A DNA stretch of 64,000 nucleotides from Pilaira anomala (taxonomy: Eukaryota; Mucoromycota; Mucoromycetes; Mucorales; Mucoraceae): contig JAIXMQ010000022.1 of NCBI GenBank assembly GCA_025716855.1, positions 427,164-491,163 on the forward strand, written 5' to 3'. Within the stretch, counting starts at the first letter, position 1. Each line of letters opens with the position of its first letter. Positions 46,995-58,980 of this stretch are shown piece by piece. Under the pieces are notes generated by a model. It was given only the letters and a program-made list of their open reading frames with translations. It had not been told where the DNA came from and ran no database searches. A program made the translations under genes and the position numbers.

Positions 46995-49563
46995 ATGAGT
47001 CCACCTTTCTTTATAAATGGTAAGCAAAAAAAAAATTGGCCATATTGTGATACCAAAAATAAACAAATAAAGAGAATTAATAAATAGATATAGACGAAGA
47101 ATCATACTCTGTGTTTATGTTAGATGATGATTGTAGTACATTAAGTCACGAAACATCAAATGAATCCATGTACCTGAATTCGAACCAAGTGAATTGTTAT
47201 AGTACAAGCCATGATAATAATGATAGTTATGGACAATTTCCTTCTAGTAGTAGAAGAATGTTAACAAGTAAGTATAACAATAGTTGTTCTGTTTGATATA
47301 ATACGCAGTTTATTTATTATGACCACTACTATACTAGTTCCTTCTGATAAAATTGATACGGATGTACATTCGACAACACCTTGGTCTAGATTTCATACAA
47401 GATCCAAATATTATTTACCAATTTTACAATGGATACCTCATTATCAACGACAAGACTTTTATCAAGATATTTTGTCTGGACTCTCTCTTTCGGCATTATT
47501 TATTCCTCAAGCATTATCTTATGCTACAGCTTTGTGTCGAGTACCTGCTATTCATGGGTTATATACAGTGACTATCTCTACTTTTGTATATGCATGTCTT
47601 GGCATGTCGCCGTAAGTATAATCCAAAAGATAAAATATATTTAGATATATAATCAACTAAAAAACTTATTTTTTTTTCTAGTCAATTATCGGTAGGACCA
47701 GAAGCTACGGTTTCTTTAATTATCGGATCTGGTATTGCACATCAACAAGCAACATCCAAGTACCCTCTTGATCCAGTTGCAGCGGCGTCAATTGCTAGTT
47801 TAACAGCGCTTTTTACCGGAATATTTACATTAGCACTAGGATTATTAAGATTTGGATTTCTAGATAGTTTAATGAGTCGAGCATTATTGCGTGGATTTAT
47901 TACGGCAGTGGGTATGGTTGTTTTGGTACAACAATCGATTTTATTATTAGGACTTGGAAGTGTTGCCATTGAATTTGGATTGACAGCCGATTCGACTACA
48001 ATTCAACGACTCCTGTTTTTAGTGTCTCATTTAAATCAGAGTGATCTGACGACTTCGGTATTTTCGGTAACGGTATTAGGAGTCTTAATAATGATGCCTA
48101 TGATCAAATCTCGGTGGAGCTATCTACGTCATGTACCAGAAGTATTAGTTGTTGTTGTGATGAGTATTATTGTATGTCAATTAGGACGGTTAGATAAAAA
48201 AGGGTTAGAGATATTAGGACGTGTAGGATCAGCAGAAAGTGGATTTACTTTACCTTTACCAGTACCGTCTATACCGCAATTACCACGAGGAGCAGACATC
48301 AAGGTGATTATTGTGAACGCGGCAATTATTACTATTATTGGATTTGTAGAATCGATTGCGGCAGCAAAGACGTTTGCGAGAAAGCATGATTATTTTGTAA
48401 GCGCTAATCGAGAATTGGTTGCGTTGGGTATGGCGAATATCTTTGGTGGTGTCTTTCAAGCTTTTCCTTCATTTGGATCTGTAAGTAATATTTCTTCTTA
48501 TTGTTGTTAGTTTTTTACTCACGGAATTTTTTTTGTTGTTGTTCTACGTAGTTTCCAAGGAGTAAAGTACATGACTCAGTGAAACCGAAAACACAAATGT
48601 CAGGGCTACTCTCTGGTATTACATGTTTAATTGTGACAGGTGTGTTGCTACCTCAATTATTTTATTTACCTGCAGCTACGTTAAGTAGCATCATCTTTAT
48701 GGCGGTATTGGGTTTATTAAGGGAACTACCAGAAGATTTAAAATTTATATTTAAAGTGCGTGCATGGACAGATGTGGCATTAATGGCGACTACTTTTTTG
48801 ACGACCATGTTTTTTTCTCTGGAGATTGGAACTGCAGTAGCTGTTATGTTTAGTTTGATTATCACAGTGAAACAATCAAGTTACCCACGTATTACTATCT
48901 TGGTAATAATCCTCTCTTTTATTTTCTATATGAATATAATAATTAACATTTTTTTTTATATATATAAAGGGTCGAGTACAAGAAACTTCGTATGAGTTTA
49001 AACCAATTCATGATCCTAAAGAAAAAGTAGAACATTTAAAAGATATTTTGATTGTGCGAGTTGAAGAGCCTTTAAATTTTGCAAATACAGGTAACATATA
49101 CTTTTTGATTTTTATTTGTGTGATAAACTAAAAGTTGAAAGTTTATTAGGTCAATTAAAAGATAGATTGAGAAGGCTAGAACAATTTGGTGATATGGCAG
49201 TACATCCATCGGAAGAGCCTAGAAGAAGTAATTTAGAATATATTGTATTAGATTTAGGCGGAATGGAATTTATTGATGCCAGGTAATGTATATATGAAAA
49301 AAAAAAGGTAGTCAATTATTAAAAACTAATCTTGTTGATTTAGTGCTGTACAAATTTTATATGAAATCATTGAATCCTATCATGAACAAGGCGTCGATGT
49401 TCTTTTAGTTAATGGACAACCTCTTGCTATGCCACTTATAAAACGATCCGGTATCATGGAAATGGTTGGAACCGATTGGTTTTTTAACGATGTGACAGAT
49501 GCTATTCAGTCTATAGAAAATGATCTTATTTACACTACCTCATTTCCTAATAATATTCGGTAG
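46995..49563 (+). CDS. SulP/SLC26 anion (sulfate) transporter with STAS domain
   Basis: Eight exons: 46995-47019, 47094-47267, 47338-47611, 47682-48480, 48552-48902, 48970-49090, 49150-49282 and 49344-49563, 698 residues. An acidic/Ser/Asn-rich N-terminal tail of ~100 residues precedes the membrane domain. The family signature is seen as SGLSLSALFIPQALSYATAL and VPAIHGLYT, followed by TPQLSVGPEA-like SPQLSVGPEA in TM3. FVESIAAAKTFARKHDY and GSFPRSKVHDSVKPKTQMSG are characteristic. The C-terminal STAS domain (about 520-680) has LEYIVLDLGGMEFIDASAVQ. The sequence style is nearest the yeast YPR003C-like branch rather than Sul1/Sul2, so the substrate may not be plasma-membrane sulfate. The exon 3 acceptor at 47337 was chosen because the upstream AG leads to a stop. 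Confidence 0.9.
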
Positions 49564-50199
49564 TTGGTAATATTGTGAATAAATCTTTTGTATATGTATT
49601 ATGCTGCTGCTATTTTAAATTTTTTTTATATGTCATCATAATGAGATTTTACTTTTTATAGTTATTTACCGAAACAAACGAGTCTTTTGCTGCTACTGCA
49701 TAATGAATACATAATAAGAAAACTTATAAAAATAGAATATATTGGAACATGACATGACTTAATAATAAAAAAATTATATTCTTACTATAATACCGGATAT
49801 TTGTTATTGTGTCTCCTGATTTTATTATGCCCTGAAATAATATATTGTTAACGCAAGAAAAGGAAAAAGTTTGTAGCATTCTTGACTGTCGTAGTACTTT
49901 AGAAGAGTAGTGTTACAATGTCCTGGATTTCCATTTAAATTACGCATTCTTTTACTTATCCGCTTTTTTCTTAATATCTTCATGTTAAAGCTATATTTGC
50001 TTTTCACAATGAGTACAAAAGTATACAAAATGCAATTGCTTTTTATCGATATGTTCTTTATTTATCAACTAGTCTTTTCATTCTTGATGTTAAACTGAGC
50101 ATGAATCCGATACTTTTCTCCTTTAAGGAAGTCACTTTTTTCTTGAAAGATTGTCGTGCGCCAGGTTTCGGAAAAGCTTAAATTTTAAACTTTTCTATC
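49564..50199. other. Intergenic, no gene seen
   Basis: Spacer between two + strand genes. AT-rich, no homopolymers as long as elsewhere and no supported feature. Confidence 0.5.
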
Positions 50200-51336
50200 A
50201 TGTTCATTACAAGAAGAAAGGCATTGACTTTGGTTCGCCAGAGTAATCGCTTCTTCAATACTTTTGAACAAGGCGACTTTTGTATGCTTCGTCAAGTTAA
50301 AACCAATAAGAAAATATTTATCGGACCTCTTGAAGTTGCAGGTGAACGAGGTATGAAGGGTGGTAATATTACACACGACAGTATTATTGGAAAAGAACCT
50401 CGATCGATCATTCGTACAACTAGTGGTAAATATGAATTCCATACAAGTAATGTAAAACAAGATTTATTTATTGCTAAATAGAAAAAGACACGACGGGTTA
50501 TATGGTCCATTTCCCTACTTTAGAAGAGTAAGCTTTTCATTTATAGTTATTATTATTGTTATTGATAGCATTTTATTCTTATTTTATTTTTAGGTTTGTT
50601 GTCAATGTACCTCGCGCCTGTACGCCTATTTATCCAAAAGATGCTTCCACAATTGTAAATATATTTGAGTAAAATAAATTTAAGAAAAAGGATGACTGAA
50701 TAGTACTCATTTACTTAGGTACAAATGCTTGATTTGGAACCTGGTCATAAAGTATTAGAGGCTGGAACAGGAAATGGATCACTTACGTTGTATATGGCAA
50801 GAGCAGTAGCTGGAGGAGGAGACAGTATGGGCCGTATTGATACATTTGATATTCGTGAGTCTCATTCAAATACAGCACGCAAACATGTTGAACGTTATGC
50901 TCGTGGTCGATACCAACCTGTTGTTAAGTTTCATATTGGAGCAGTAGCAGATAAACTACCTGAAATAGCGGAACCTGCGACTAAATACGACGCTATGGTG
51001 TTAGATATGCCAGAACCTTGTGACCAAATACCTCGATTGTTGCCTTTCCTTCGCAATGATCGATTCTTGGTCTGTTATTTACCTAATATGACACAAGTTC
51101 TTGCACTTGCTGAATCGATCATTGATTTACCGCTGGTAATGGAAAACTGTATTGAGGTTGAATGGAAAGAATGGGAAGTTAGAGCAACTCATATCAAACA
51201 ACGTCTCAAGAAAATGGTAGATGAAGATGAAGAGGCTGTTCCTACCGATGCTTGGGTATGTCGACCTAAAAACTTTGATGTTAAAGGTCACACCGCTTTT
51301 CTTGTTAAATTAAGAAAGTCTGCCCCTGTTTTATAA
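50200..51336 (+). CDS. tRNA (adenine-58-N1)-methyltransferase, Trm61/TRMT61B-like
   Basis: SAM-dependent methylation of A58 in the T-loop, possibly mitochondrial. Exons 50200-50446, 50482-50527, 50594-50654 and 50719-51336, 323 residues. The N-terminal ~20 residues are basic (MFITRRKALTLVRQSNRFF) and fit a mitochondrial presequence. A small beta domain with THDSIIGKEPRSIIRT follows, then FVVNVPRACTPIYPKDAST, which marks the Trm61/TrmI family. Motif I is KVLEAGTGNGSLTLYMARAV, and motif IV is YDAMVLDMPEP with the catalytic-pocket Asp. The first intron is only 35 nt, yet it is needed: without it the frame hits a stop at 50479, and both sides match the family. It appears single-subunit, without a Trm6 partner nearby. 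Confidence 0.88.
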
Positions 51337-52065
51337 TTTTTTTTTTTTTTTTGTAAATAAAATTGTATTTTCAAAACGTATTATATGGTCCTTTTTTTTT
51401 CTTCATATTACATAACATTTACTTTCCTTCTATATTTCTCTATTTCTGTTAACTTTAAAACTTGAAATACATATGTAAAAACTGTTAAGACAGTTGTAAG
51501 TTAAAGATGTATTTGATATTTTTCAAAAATGAAAATACTAATAAAAATTTATTTTTTAAGGTAATTTGATTGGCTGGAAAAAATCTTACAGAAACAAAAA
51601 AAAGTGGAATTTTGGATTCAACATTTCCTTCTTGTCAAAGTAAAGTCCTTGGTATTGACTATTTCATTAAACAAAATGATATGTAGTCGATACAAAATTT
51701 GAAGGAGCATCTCTCTATGTATTTAAATTTATAACTTTATTTGTGAAAAATATACTTGCTATAACAAAAACTGTAATTTTGTTTTCTTGTAATAAGTATT
51801 AACTCTAATAATTGTTTTGCTTTGATTTTTACATCATTAGAAAGAACATAAAATTTTACATCAAACTGTATTAGAAATTAAAGGCTTAAAACCTCTTTAA
51901 AATGAAGATATATCCAGATATCTGATTTTTGAAAAAATGTAAAGGGGTTCACTGGGGTTAAAAAAGGTGTCTGGGGAGAAAAAAACTCCAATTTTTTTTC
52001 TCTCTATAAAGGCTGTAACGGACCCCAGAACGACTTATGTCCTTTTCTTTTCCATACAAAAAACC
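51337..52065. other. Intergenic, no gene seen
   Basis: Spacer between two + strand genes. AT-rich; an open frame upstream of the Tim54 ATG (from 51967) reads into it but has no conserved content. Confidence 0.5.
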
Positions 52066-53207
52066 ATGCCATTGCCTTTTGGATTAAAAGCACCTTCCAA
52101 GAATACACTAATCTTCAGTGCTATTGCTGGTGCCATTAGTGGAACTATTTATAGTAGTAACAAATATGCTGAAGATTCAAGAAAAAGACTTGTGGAACGA
52201 GTTTCGTTTCTTGCTGAAAGACCTTGTGGTGTTCATGTAAGTTGAATCGAATGAAAGCAAAAATAAAAAAAAACTGATTCAGAGAAATTTATCAAACAGG
52301 AAATGCCTAGAAAAGTTATTGTTTATATCACTGCACCTCCTGGCGATGGTCTTGAAAAGAGTAGAGTTTGGTTCCGTGAATATGTCAAAGTAAGTTTTTC
52401 TCTTTTCTTTGCGATAACGAAAGAAAGACTAATATATCGTTTTAGCCTATCCTTGTTGCTGGAGCAGTTGACTACGAAGTAAAAGAAGCAAAGACAGCAG
52501 GCCAAATTGAGAGCTCGGTTATTGAAGAAGTTGTAAAGCATCGTAGAGAAGCAGAAGCTGCATTGGAAGAACAAAAGCAATCATCAGAAGATATTAAACA
52601 ATCATCAGGCACCAACCCTTTCTCCTCACCTGAAATTGGTAGTTTGACTAAAGAGAAGAAGGCAGATGTTGAGGCAGATGGTATTTTAGCTATCGGAAGA
52701 TGCGCATATCGTGAAGTACTTAGTGGATTATCAAAGGGCTGTGATGCTAGCCTTGCTGTTGTCGAAGAAACTCCTGTTGAAGAAGTAAAGACTGAATCAA
52801 ATAAGGAAGAAATGGAAGATAATGCGCCTGTTGAAGAGAAGAATGAGATTATGACCGATTTACCTAAAGAAGATGAAGTAGACCACTTTTCATTACCACC
52901 AAAATTTGTACCTGTCATGTATATTCCTCACGTTAATGTTATTGGATGGACAAATCTCCCATATAGACTTTACATGTGGTATGCCGATTATAAACGTATT
53001 GAGGATGTTGGAAAATATGTTGTGGCTGCAGTATTGAATCAAACCCGACCTTTTGAAGAAAGAGATGCCGATTTGGGTCAAGACGAAAAGAAATACTGGA
53101 TTGGTCATGAAACTGCCGAGCTTATAAAGGAAAACGATACACCCATTGTAGTTGATGAAAGAATTGTTGATAAGCTTAGTACTTATACCAGCGACGATTT
53201 ACCTTAA
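52066..53207 (+). CDS. TIM54: Mitochondrial inner membrane translocase subunit Tim54
   Basis: Subunit of the TIM22 complex that inserts carrier proteins into the inner membrane. Exons 52066-52236, 52300-52389 and 52446-53207, 340 residues. The start MPLPFGLKAPSKNT leads into one membrane helix (about 15-33, LIFSAIAGAISGTIYSS). VERVSFLAERPCGVHEMPRK and VIVYITAPPGDGLEKSR are the best-conserved family blocks, followed by PILVAGAVDYEVKEA. Residues ~125-240 are charged and low complexity. VPVMYIPHVNVIGWTNLPYR and the segment to the end complete the fold. The family is restricted to fungi, supporting the organism call. Start at 52066 is favoured since upstream in-frame sequence would block the N-terminal anchor. 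Confidence 0.9.
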
Positions 53208-53339
53208 ATATAGATTTCAGTAATATATACTTATTGAGATAAAACAGAATAAAAGTATTTTAGAAACTAATAAACACGATTTTTTTATTTTTTTAAATGT
53301 TTATTTTATCAGCATGTTTAATGGTTTTAATAATAGACT

Positions 53340-54440
53340 TGACAGAAAGTATTTCTTTTTTTTTTTAGACTTATAACACTATTGATGTCTTAACGAATTG
53401 GGACGATACTAAGTTAATAATCGTTTAAAATAGTATGGCAAAGGGAACAATGGTTATGGAGGACATCGAGTTATTTAACTCTCGAACTTTCAAAATTGTA
53501 TCTGATGAAGTAAAATACGGAAAAAATATAATTCGTCTTTAAATCAATGTAATGCTGAGACACTCACTTGTATGTAAGCCAAAAAATTTATATCTCACTT
53601 TCATAATTCTGTTGTTGGTGAAGGTGACAATGCTAAAGCTAGAAAAGATCTATTATAATACGCAGCAAACAATCTTCCCTACAACATAACATACGGCTTA
53701 GTGTTTGAGCTTCAACTTCAAATAGATGCTAGATATGTGTTCACCAGTAATTTAGATACGTCTGGTAGATTGGTAAATGAATCAACTGGATACTTAAAAA
53801 AAAGTTGAGATGAGTTATTATAGACAAGATAATGAATCTGCAGCAGATGGCTCTTCATCTAAAAAGCCCTTGAGAATATAGCTATAAATGGAAAAGCAAT
53901 TGTTAGGTTAAAAAAAAAGAACAATATAAATATTTAATTAGCCGTAAAGAATATCCTTCAGAATGGACACATTTCGAACCAATTGTCAGTATGCTCAAAA
54001 GAGGAAGAGGCCATTTACAAGTAGCTCGATCACAACTTCCTGTAGCTGTAGCAGAATCTCTTACAATTCATGAGTCAAGGCGCAACTTACGAGAAAGTAT
54101 AGAAATATTTAAGAAATGGTAAAATTCCAGCTCGCCCTCAATGTATGTAGCATGTCCTCGGGCTAAAAAGGCATCTGGATTGTTCATTATAAAAAATGAA
54201 CATCTAAAACCTACATCACTACTAAAAGAAAAGGAACAAATTACGTTAGAATTACGAAGACTAGATGATGTACCATTAATTCCAGTTTTCCAGAAGAAAA
54301 AACATTATATACGGTTGATCTCAAACAATTCTCAGAGTTTAAACATACATATCTTAATGCTTATTCTGTTGCCGAAGAGATCCTTACTCATGCTCACATT
54401 TTACCAGCTCTTCGAGAAAAAGGTAGTTTTAATAATGCAT
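53340..54440 (+). pseudogene. Decayed PIF1/Helitron-like helicase fragment
   Basis: Reading across frames, the region codes pieces of a superfamily 1 helicase interrupted by stops and frameshifts. The best part is at about 53985-54200: RGRGHLQVARSQLPVAVAES then LTIHESRR. This aligns in order with helicase motif V of PIF1-like enzymes (LP-x-A-x-A-x-TIHKSQG), but the expected KSQG is replaced by ESRR. It is followed by PxCMYVACPRAKKASGLF, which matches motif VI (YVA-SRA). The N-terminal ATPase motifs are absent or unreadable. Short open pieces before it are also broken. Such proteins are common in fungal mobile DNA (Helitrons, PIF1-like families). Not a functional gene. Confidence 0.6.
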
Positions 54441-54659
54441 AGGTAATGTTTGTTGGTGATATCATTTTTATTTTAATTTTATTAGGTGATACGCCGAATA
54501 ACGTGAATAAAGCTCGTTATTCACGAAATATTTATCCAATCACATACAATTATTTCGTCATTTTCTTGGTTTTAGTGCTTGTACATCATGGTTTTAAGAG
54601 CTTTAAAAAAGCATTGGGATTTATTGCTTTCTTCTTCTGTATACATAACAATATTTCAA

Positions 54660-56329
54660 ATGTCTAACAATACTTACGACTTCCTCAACGCAGACTTATC
54701 TGTCAACGACAACACTAACAACAACGGAAGACCCTCTTCGTATGGTCAATGGAGCGATAAGAGAAGAATGGCTTTGTCGAAGCTAAGATTGAACATCGCC
54801 CTTTTAGTGTTAAAAGAGGTGGAGTAACAGCTGCCTGGAAAAAGGTCATAGACGATGTCAACAATACAGATCAAAGCTTGAATAAACTTGCAAGATCAAC
54901 ACTCGAAGATAACAAAAAAAAAGGGGGGATCATTTAATACAGAATTCCCCTTGATTTCAAGCATCATGTCATCTAACAAAGAAAGTATTGAAGAGGAAAT
55001 CAACTCGTCTGTAGAAAAAACTCGACAAAAAGTCAGGCAGTTTGTTCAGATATCTTTTGAGAAAGAAGCACGAGATCGCGTAGCTAAATTAAAAGAAAGC
55101 TTGGTTGATGATCCCTATGGGCGCACAACCACCGTTTCCGCCACCACAGTCCTTCAAAAAGAACAAGACGATATATTCTTAGATGGCTGCTCCGAATCTG
55201 TTAGTACTTTCATCAAAGATAAAGCTGTTACTCTTCGCCAGAGCTATCATTCTCTTGACTCTAATGGAAAGGCTATTATTACTCTTGGCCTAAATTCGAT
55301 ACTTGATCTCAGCCTCAAGTATCCTGCAGCTTAAGCCAAACTGTTTAAAAGAAATCAGCGAAAATAACTAGATGCTCTCTTCCCTTCCAAGACATACCCT
55401 GTTGATTCGTACGGTTATATCAAGAAGTTACTGGCATCTCTCAATGGCTGTTATAATAAAAACAAGAGTAAAGAGGCAAACTGGACAACTATCTACAATG
55501 AGCTCAAGCACCTTGACAATTTTTACGATCATGAGCGGAATATCAGTCACAATGATACAGGCTTCTGCGTGCATTTCTTGCTGCATATTATGTCTATCAT
55601 CAAGCACCAGTCTCATTTATTTCTGGAAGAAGTAGATACATCTGAATGGGACTATGTTGTTGGCTTCTGGGGTATTGTATCCGGGCGCTTATTTCACGGA
55701 TCCGGTTTACGTTGAAATGGGGGGACACTCACTTGACTGTGCATGACACCGTTTCTGACTTGATCTTGAAAGTTAATCTCGGAATATTGCATGACAGAAT
55801 CAGACAAGGCCAAAATGTTGAAATAGATATTGGAGCTATGGAGGCCGCAGAGGAGCAATCAGGGGATCCAAAGTATATCTTCGATAAATGCAAAGTGTTA
55901 CTTGAGAGTAAGGCTATGATCGACAGATTTTTGCTTGATGGTTGCCTTGTTGATAGTGTTGATTCTTTGCAAATATGCGGTTTGGAGGCTCACTTTGTAC
56001 ATCTTACTCTGGAAGCTCCTGAAACCTACATTGGAATACAGTTTTATACTGGTTGTATTGGCAACTCAATGAGCAACATTTTTCAACATCTTGATTTGGC
56101 TATCCACCTGTTGTGTTTTCGTGATCAGTGCATTTCAGTTATGAACCAGTATGAAAATCACCTGTCCGAAGCTTGTTCACGCAAAGTTTCTACCAAGAGA
56201 TCAAACAGCCAACTACCCCGAGACGATCTTGTGGTCAAGCAAGAATCCGTGCGCGGTTCCTGGAACCCTCCCCGTTCATCCAAGTCGCCTTCCCCACCTA
56301 CGCCTGAGAACTTGTTCAGCAAACATTAA
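54660..56329 (+). pseudogene. Decayed orphan gene with Myb/SANT-like N-terminal segment
   Basis: A once-continuous coding region can be followed from ATG 54660 to a stop at 56327-56329. Breaks include a frameshift near 54765-54790, another in the A/G homopolymer at about 54905-54917, in-frame TAA codons at 55332-55334 and 55365-55367, and a frameshift near 55715. The first part (FVEAKIEHRPFSVKRGGVTA plus AWKKVIDDVNN) resembles a Myb/SANT-like DNA-binding fold. The remainder (GFWGIVSGRLFHGSGL, KWGDTHLTVHDTVSDLILKV, ending PPTPENLFSKH) is not recognised. Base composition is less AT-rich than the neighbouring genes. Directly downstream of the decayed helicase, so the two may be parts of one mobile element. 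Confidence 0.55.
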
Positions 56330-56435
56330 TGCCTCAATAAATTTATACATTCCTTTTTTTTTAATCAGTTGCTACGGTGTCATGTAAAGTATTTATTTTT
56401 TTTCAAGTAAAGATCCATACCGTTATAGAGGAATT

Positions 56436-56500
56436 ATTGTTCGCAAGATAAACAATATTGTTCGCAAAATAAACAATATTGTCCGCTATTTATTGTTCGA
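56436..56500. repeat. Tandem 21-bp repeat with internal dyad symmetry
   Basis: Units at 56436-56456 and 56457-56477 differ at one base (ATTGTTCGCAAGATAAACAA and ATTGTTCGCAAAATAAACAA, each followed by T). A third, partial and rearranged unit follows to about 56500. Each unit starts ATTGTT and ends AACAAT, so every unit is an imperfect palindrome. Located just beyond the decayed island. Confidence 0.85.
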
Positions 56501-58980
56501 AAAATAGCTCAACATTTTTTAAAATAGGTTTTTTCCAATCGATTAGAGCACCTGATTTTTTTTTTTTTTTTTTTTTTTTGCGCTTGAAGATTTTTTTTAT
56601 TAGGCCAACCTTTTTCGTCGACTGTACTGTAATGACTGTCTTTTTTTGTTTTGGTAAAATTACTTGTTTACTATCTCTTCTTCTATCGTCAAACCTTATT
56701 TCTTTTTCTTTATAAATACTCCCCTTTTTTTTCACCTTTCAATAAAGTTCTTCAGTCGAATCTCAATCAAAATCTTATCTATTCTTTTTTTTCTACACTT
56801 GCTAAGGCAGTGTAAACTTTTATTTTCTTTTTTTTTATTATTTCTTTTTTTTTTCTTTTCCTTTTTCCCCTTCTTTTGTCATATCAAAAGAAACCGTTTT
56901 AGTGATCTTTCTCTTAGAATACACTAAGAGAATAAGTCTAAACGTATCGTATTTCAGTGGTTTTAGAAACATTTCTTTCTTTTAAGAATAATATCTGATC
57001 CCACAATCTACATAAATAAAAAGCATGCATCTTTAGGCTTTAAAGCTATAGAGAATCATACTTTTTTTATCTTAAGTCATCTCGTCAATAAAGAACTCTT
57101 ATTCATAAGAGATATATATTGGTGGACCTTAAACAATTAGCGAGTGAAACATATCTATCTTTATAAGAATTGATAATCATTACTTGTGTTCCGTTGATCA
57201 TCTTCGTCTATTACACATTATATATACTTCGTGTATTGTTAGTGACCTTTAGACCTAACTCAACATATTTTAAAAGAGAACCATTCCTATTTTATATAAG
57301 AATACATCTTTTTTTTTCTGCTCAATTGAATTCTTTATTTATTCGTAAATTGAAGATAAATTTTGACAACCTCTACATTTCCCTCCTCTAAGTTCTTCCT
57401 TTCTACTTATTTTATTTAAATCTTGGTTCGCAACCTTACAGCGTGGTGCTCACATTTTTTCTTACTTCAATAAAGAACATACATCACAGTACCCTCTGTT
57501 TTTTTTCTTTTATATGAAAAAAAAAAAAGTATAAATCAATGCTGCTTTAATAAATACCGTAATTTGTTTTAGCCATAATAATATGCCCTTCTCGTTCGTC
57601 TTTCTCAATGGAATTTTTATTATCAAGGGAGTTTTTTTTAAAAAAAACACTTCGAAAGATTATGCTTTGGAGGATAATTAAAGATAACCCTGAGGTTTTT
57701 ATTGGATACTACTGGATTAAATTAAATTAGGAGGCAAGTGAATTGAAACTTTTTGATTGGTTAAATTCGATTATAAATTGTTTTCCCATGTGCTTGTTCA
57801 CACTTTGACATGACTATAAACAGAATTGGAATAAAGTGTCATTGTTCGAGTGATATTTTCTTTAATGCCAATACTATCCATGTATTTACTACTCCTTTAA
57901 ATAAAGTAAAAATGGGGATCATATTCTAAATAATAATAAAAAGAGCTGTCTTTTTGTCATTAAGGAATACCCACTCAGCAAGTCTATATATATAATTTAA
58001 GTTAACTAAAGCGTTGAATAGATGTTTCTTTTTGTGTCACACGATCAGTTACAAGAAGTCGATGGGGCAAGTGATAGTCTGAAGCATTTCCTATTATGCG
58101 TATGACAATTTATTATGGTAACCTCAGCAACCGAAACAAATCCAAAAAAAAAAAACTCTATATAGAATATACTGTAGACATATTGTGCTTTTATACGCTT
58201 ACTTCATAATAATGCTTATTATAATTTTTAATGAAAAAATGCATGTTGGATTATTGAACCATTAAACTTGATCTTTTCACTATAGAAGACTTTCATTTGT
58301 TTTCCATTTATAATTTATTATAAAGATAAGAAGTATATTATGAGCATATAGAGTACAAGTATCATGGATACACGAAGCAACTCGGTAGCTTTTTATTCTA
58401 TCCTTAACTAGAACTTATTGTATGGCGGATTTTCAACTTAAAGAAATCTTATATATTTTCCAAATTTTTAAACTACAAAAAGGTTTATATTATATGAATC
58501 ATAAGATTTGATATGTATGTGTTATAAGCTAAAGCACACTTCAGATACTTTCAATTGCTATATTTTACTTCATTACTACGCAAGAATAATCTTATATTAC
58601 TCTTGCGATCTGTATCATGATACTATCTGACATAATTTTTTAAAATTAAGACTTTTACAGGAGAATTTTTATAATAATATATGCTTTGAGCATATTCTCT
58701 GCTATTTTTTTAAAAAAGTAGGACACTGCATTTAATAATAGCACCATAATATGTTGAACATAAAACTTAGTGCTGATTTCACAGTAAGTGTAACCTTTCA
58801 CTCAAATCAACTATAGTAACACACGATGAAACTATCGAAATCTTATTTATTTGCCACTTTTCTTTTTACTTGTACCTTATTCTATTTCTTCTTAAAATAA
58901 ATAAAAAATTAAAAAAAAAAGAAACAATCGAATTTCTTCAACTCCTTAAATAAAAACAAAATATACTACTTTAAAAGAAA
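56501..58980. other. Long intergenic region, no gene seen
   Basis: About 2.5 kb with no supported ORF. T-rich pyrimidine tracts dominate 56550-56880 (+ strand), and the rest is AT-rich with few homopolymers. It is the longest gene-free stretch of the window, next to the decayed island, and may contain further unrecognisable mobile-element debris. Confidence 0.5.

Noticed and set aside
51967..52065. Longer N-terminus for Tim54 by starting at an upstream in-frame ATG
   Set aside because: Adds a non-conserved stretch in front of a start that already matches the family's short N-terminus before its membrane helix.
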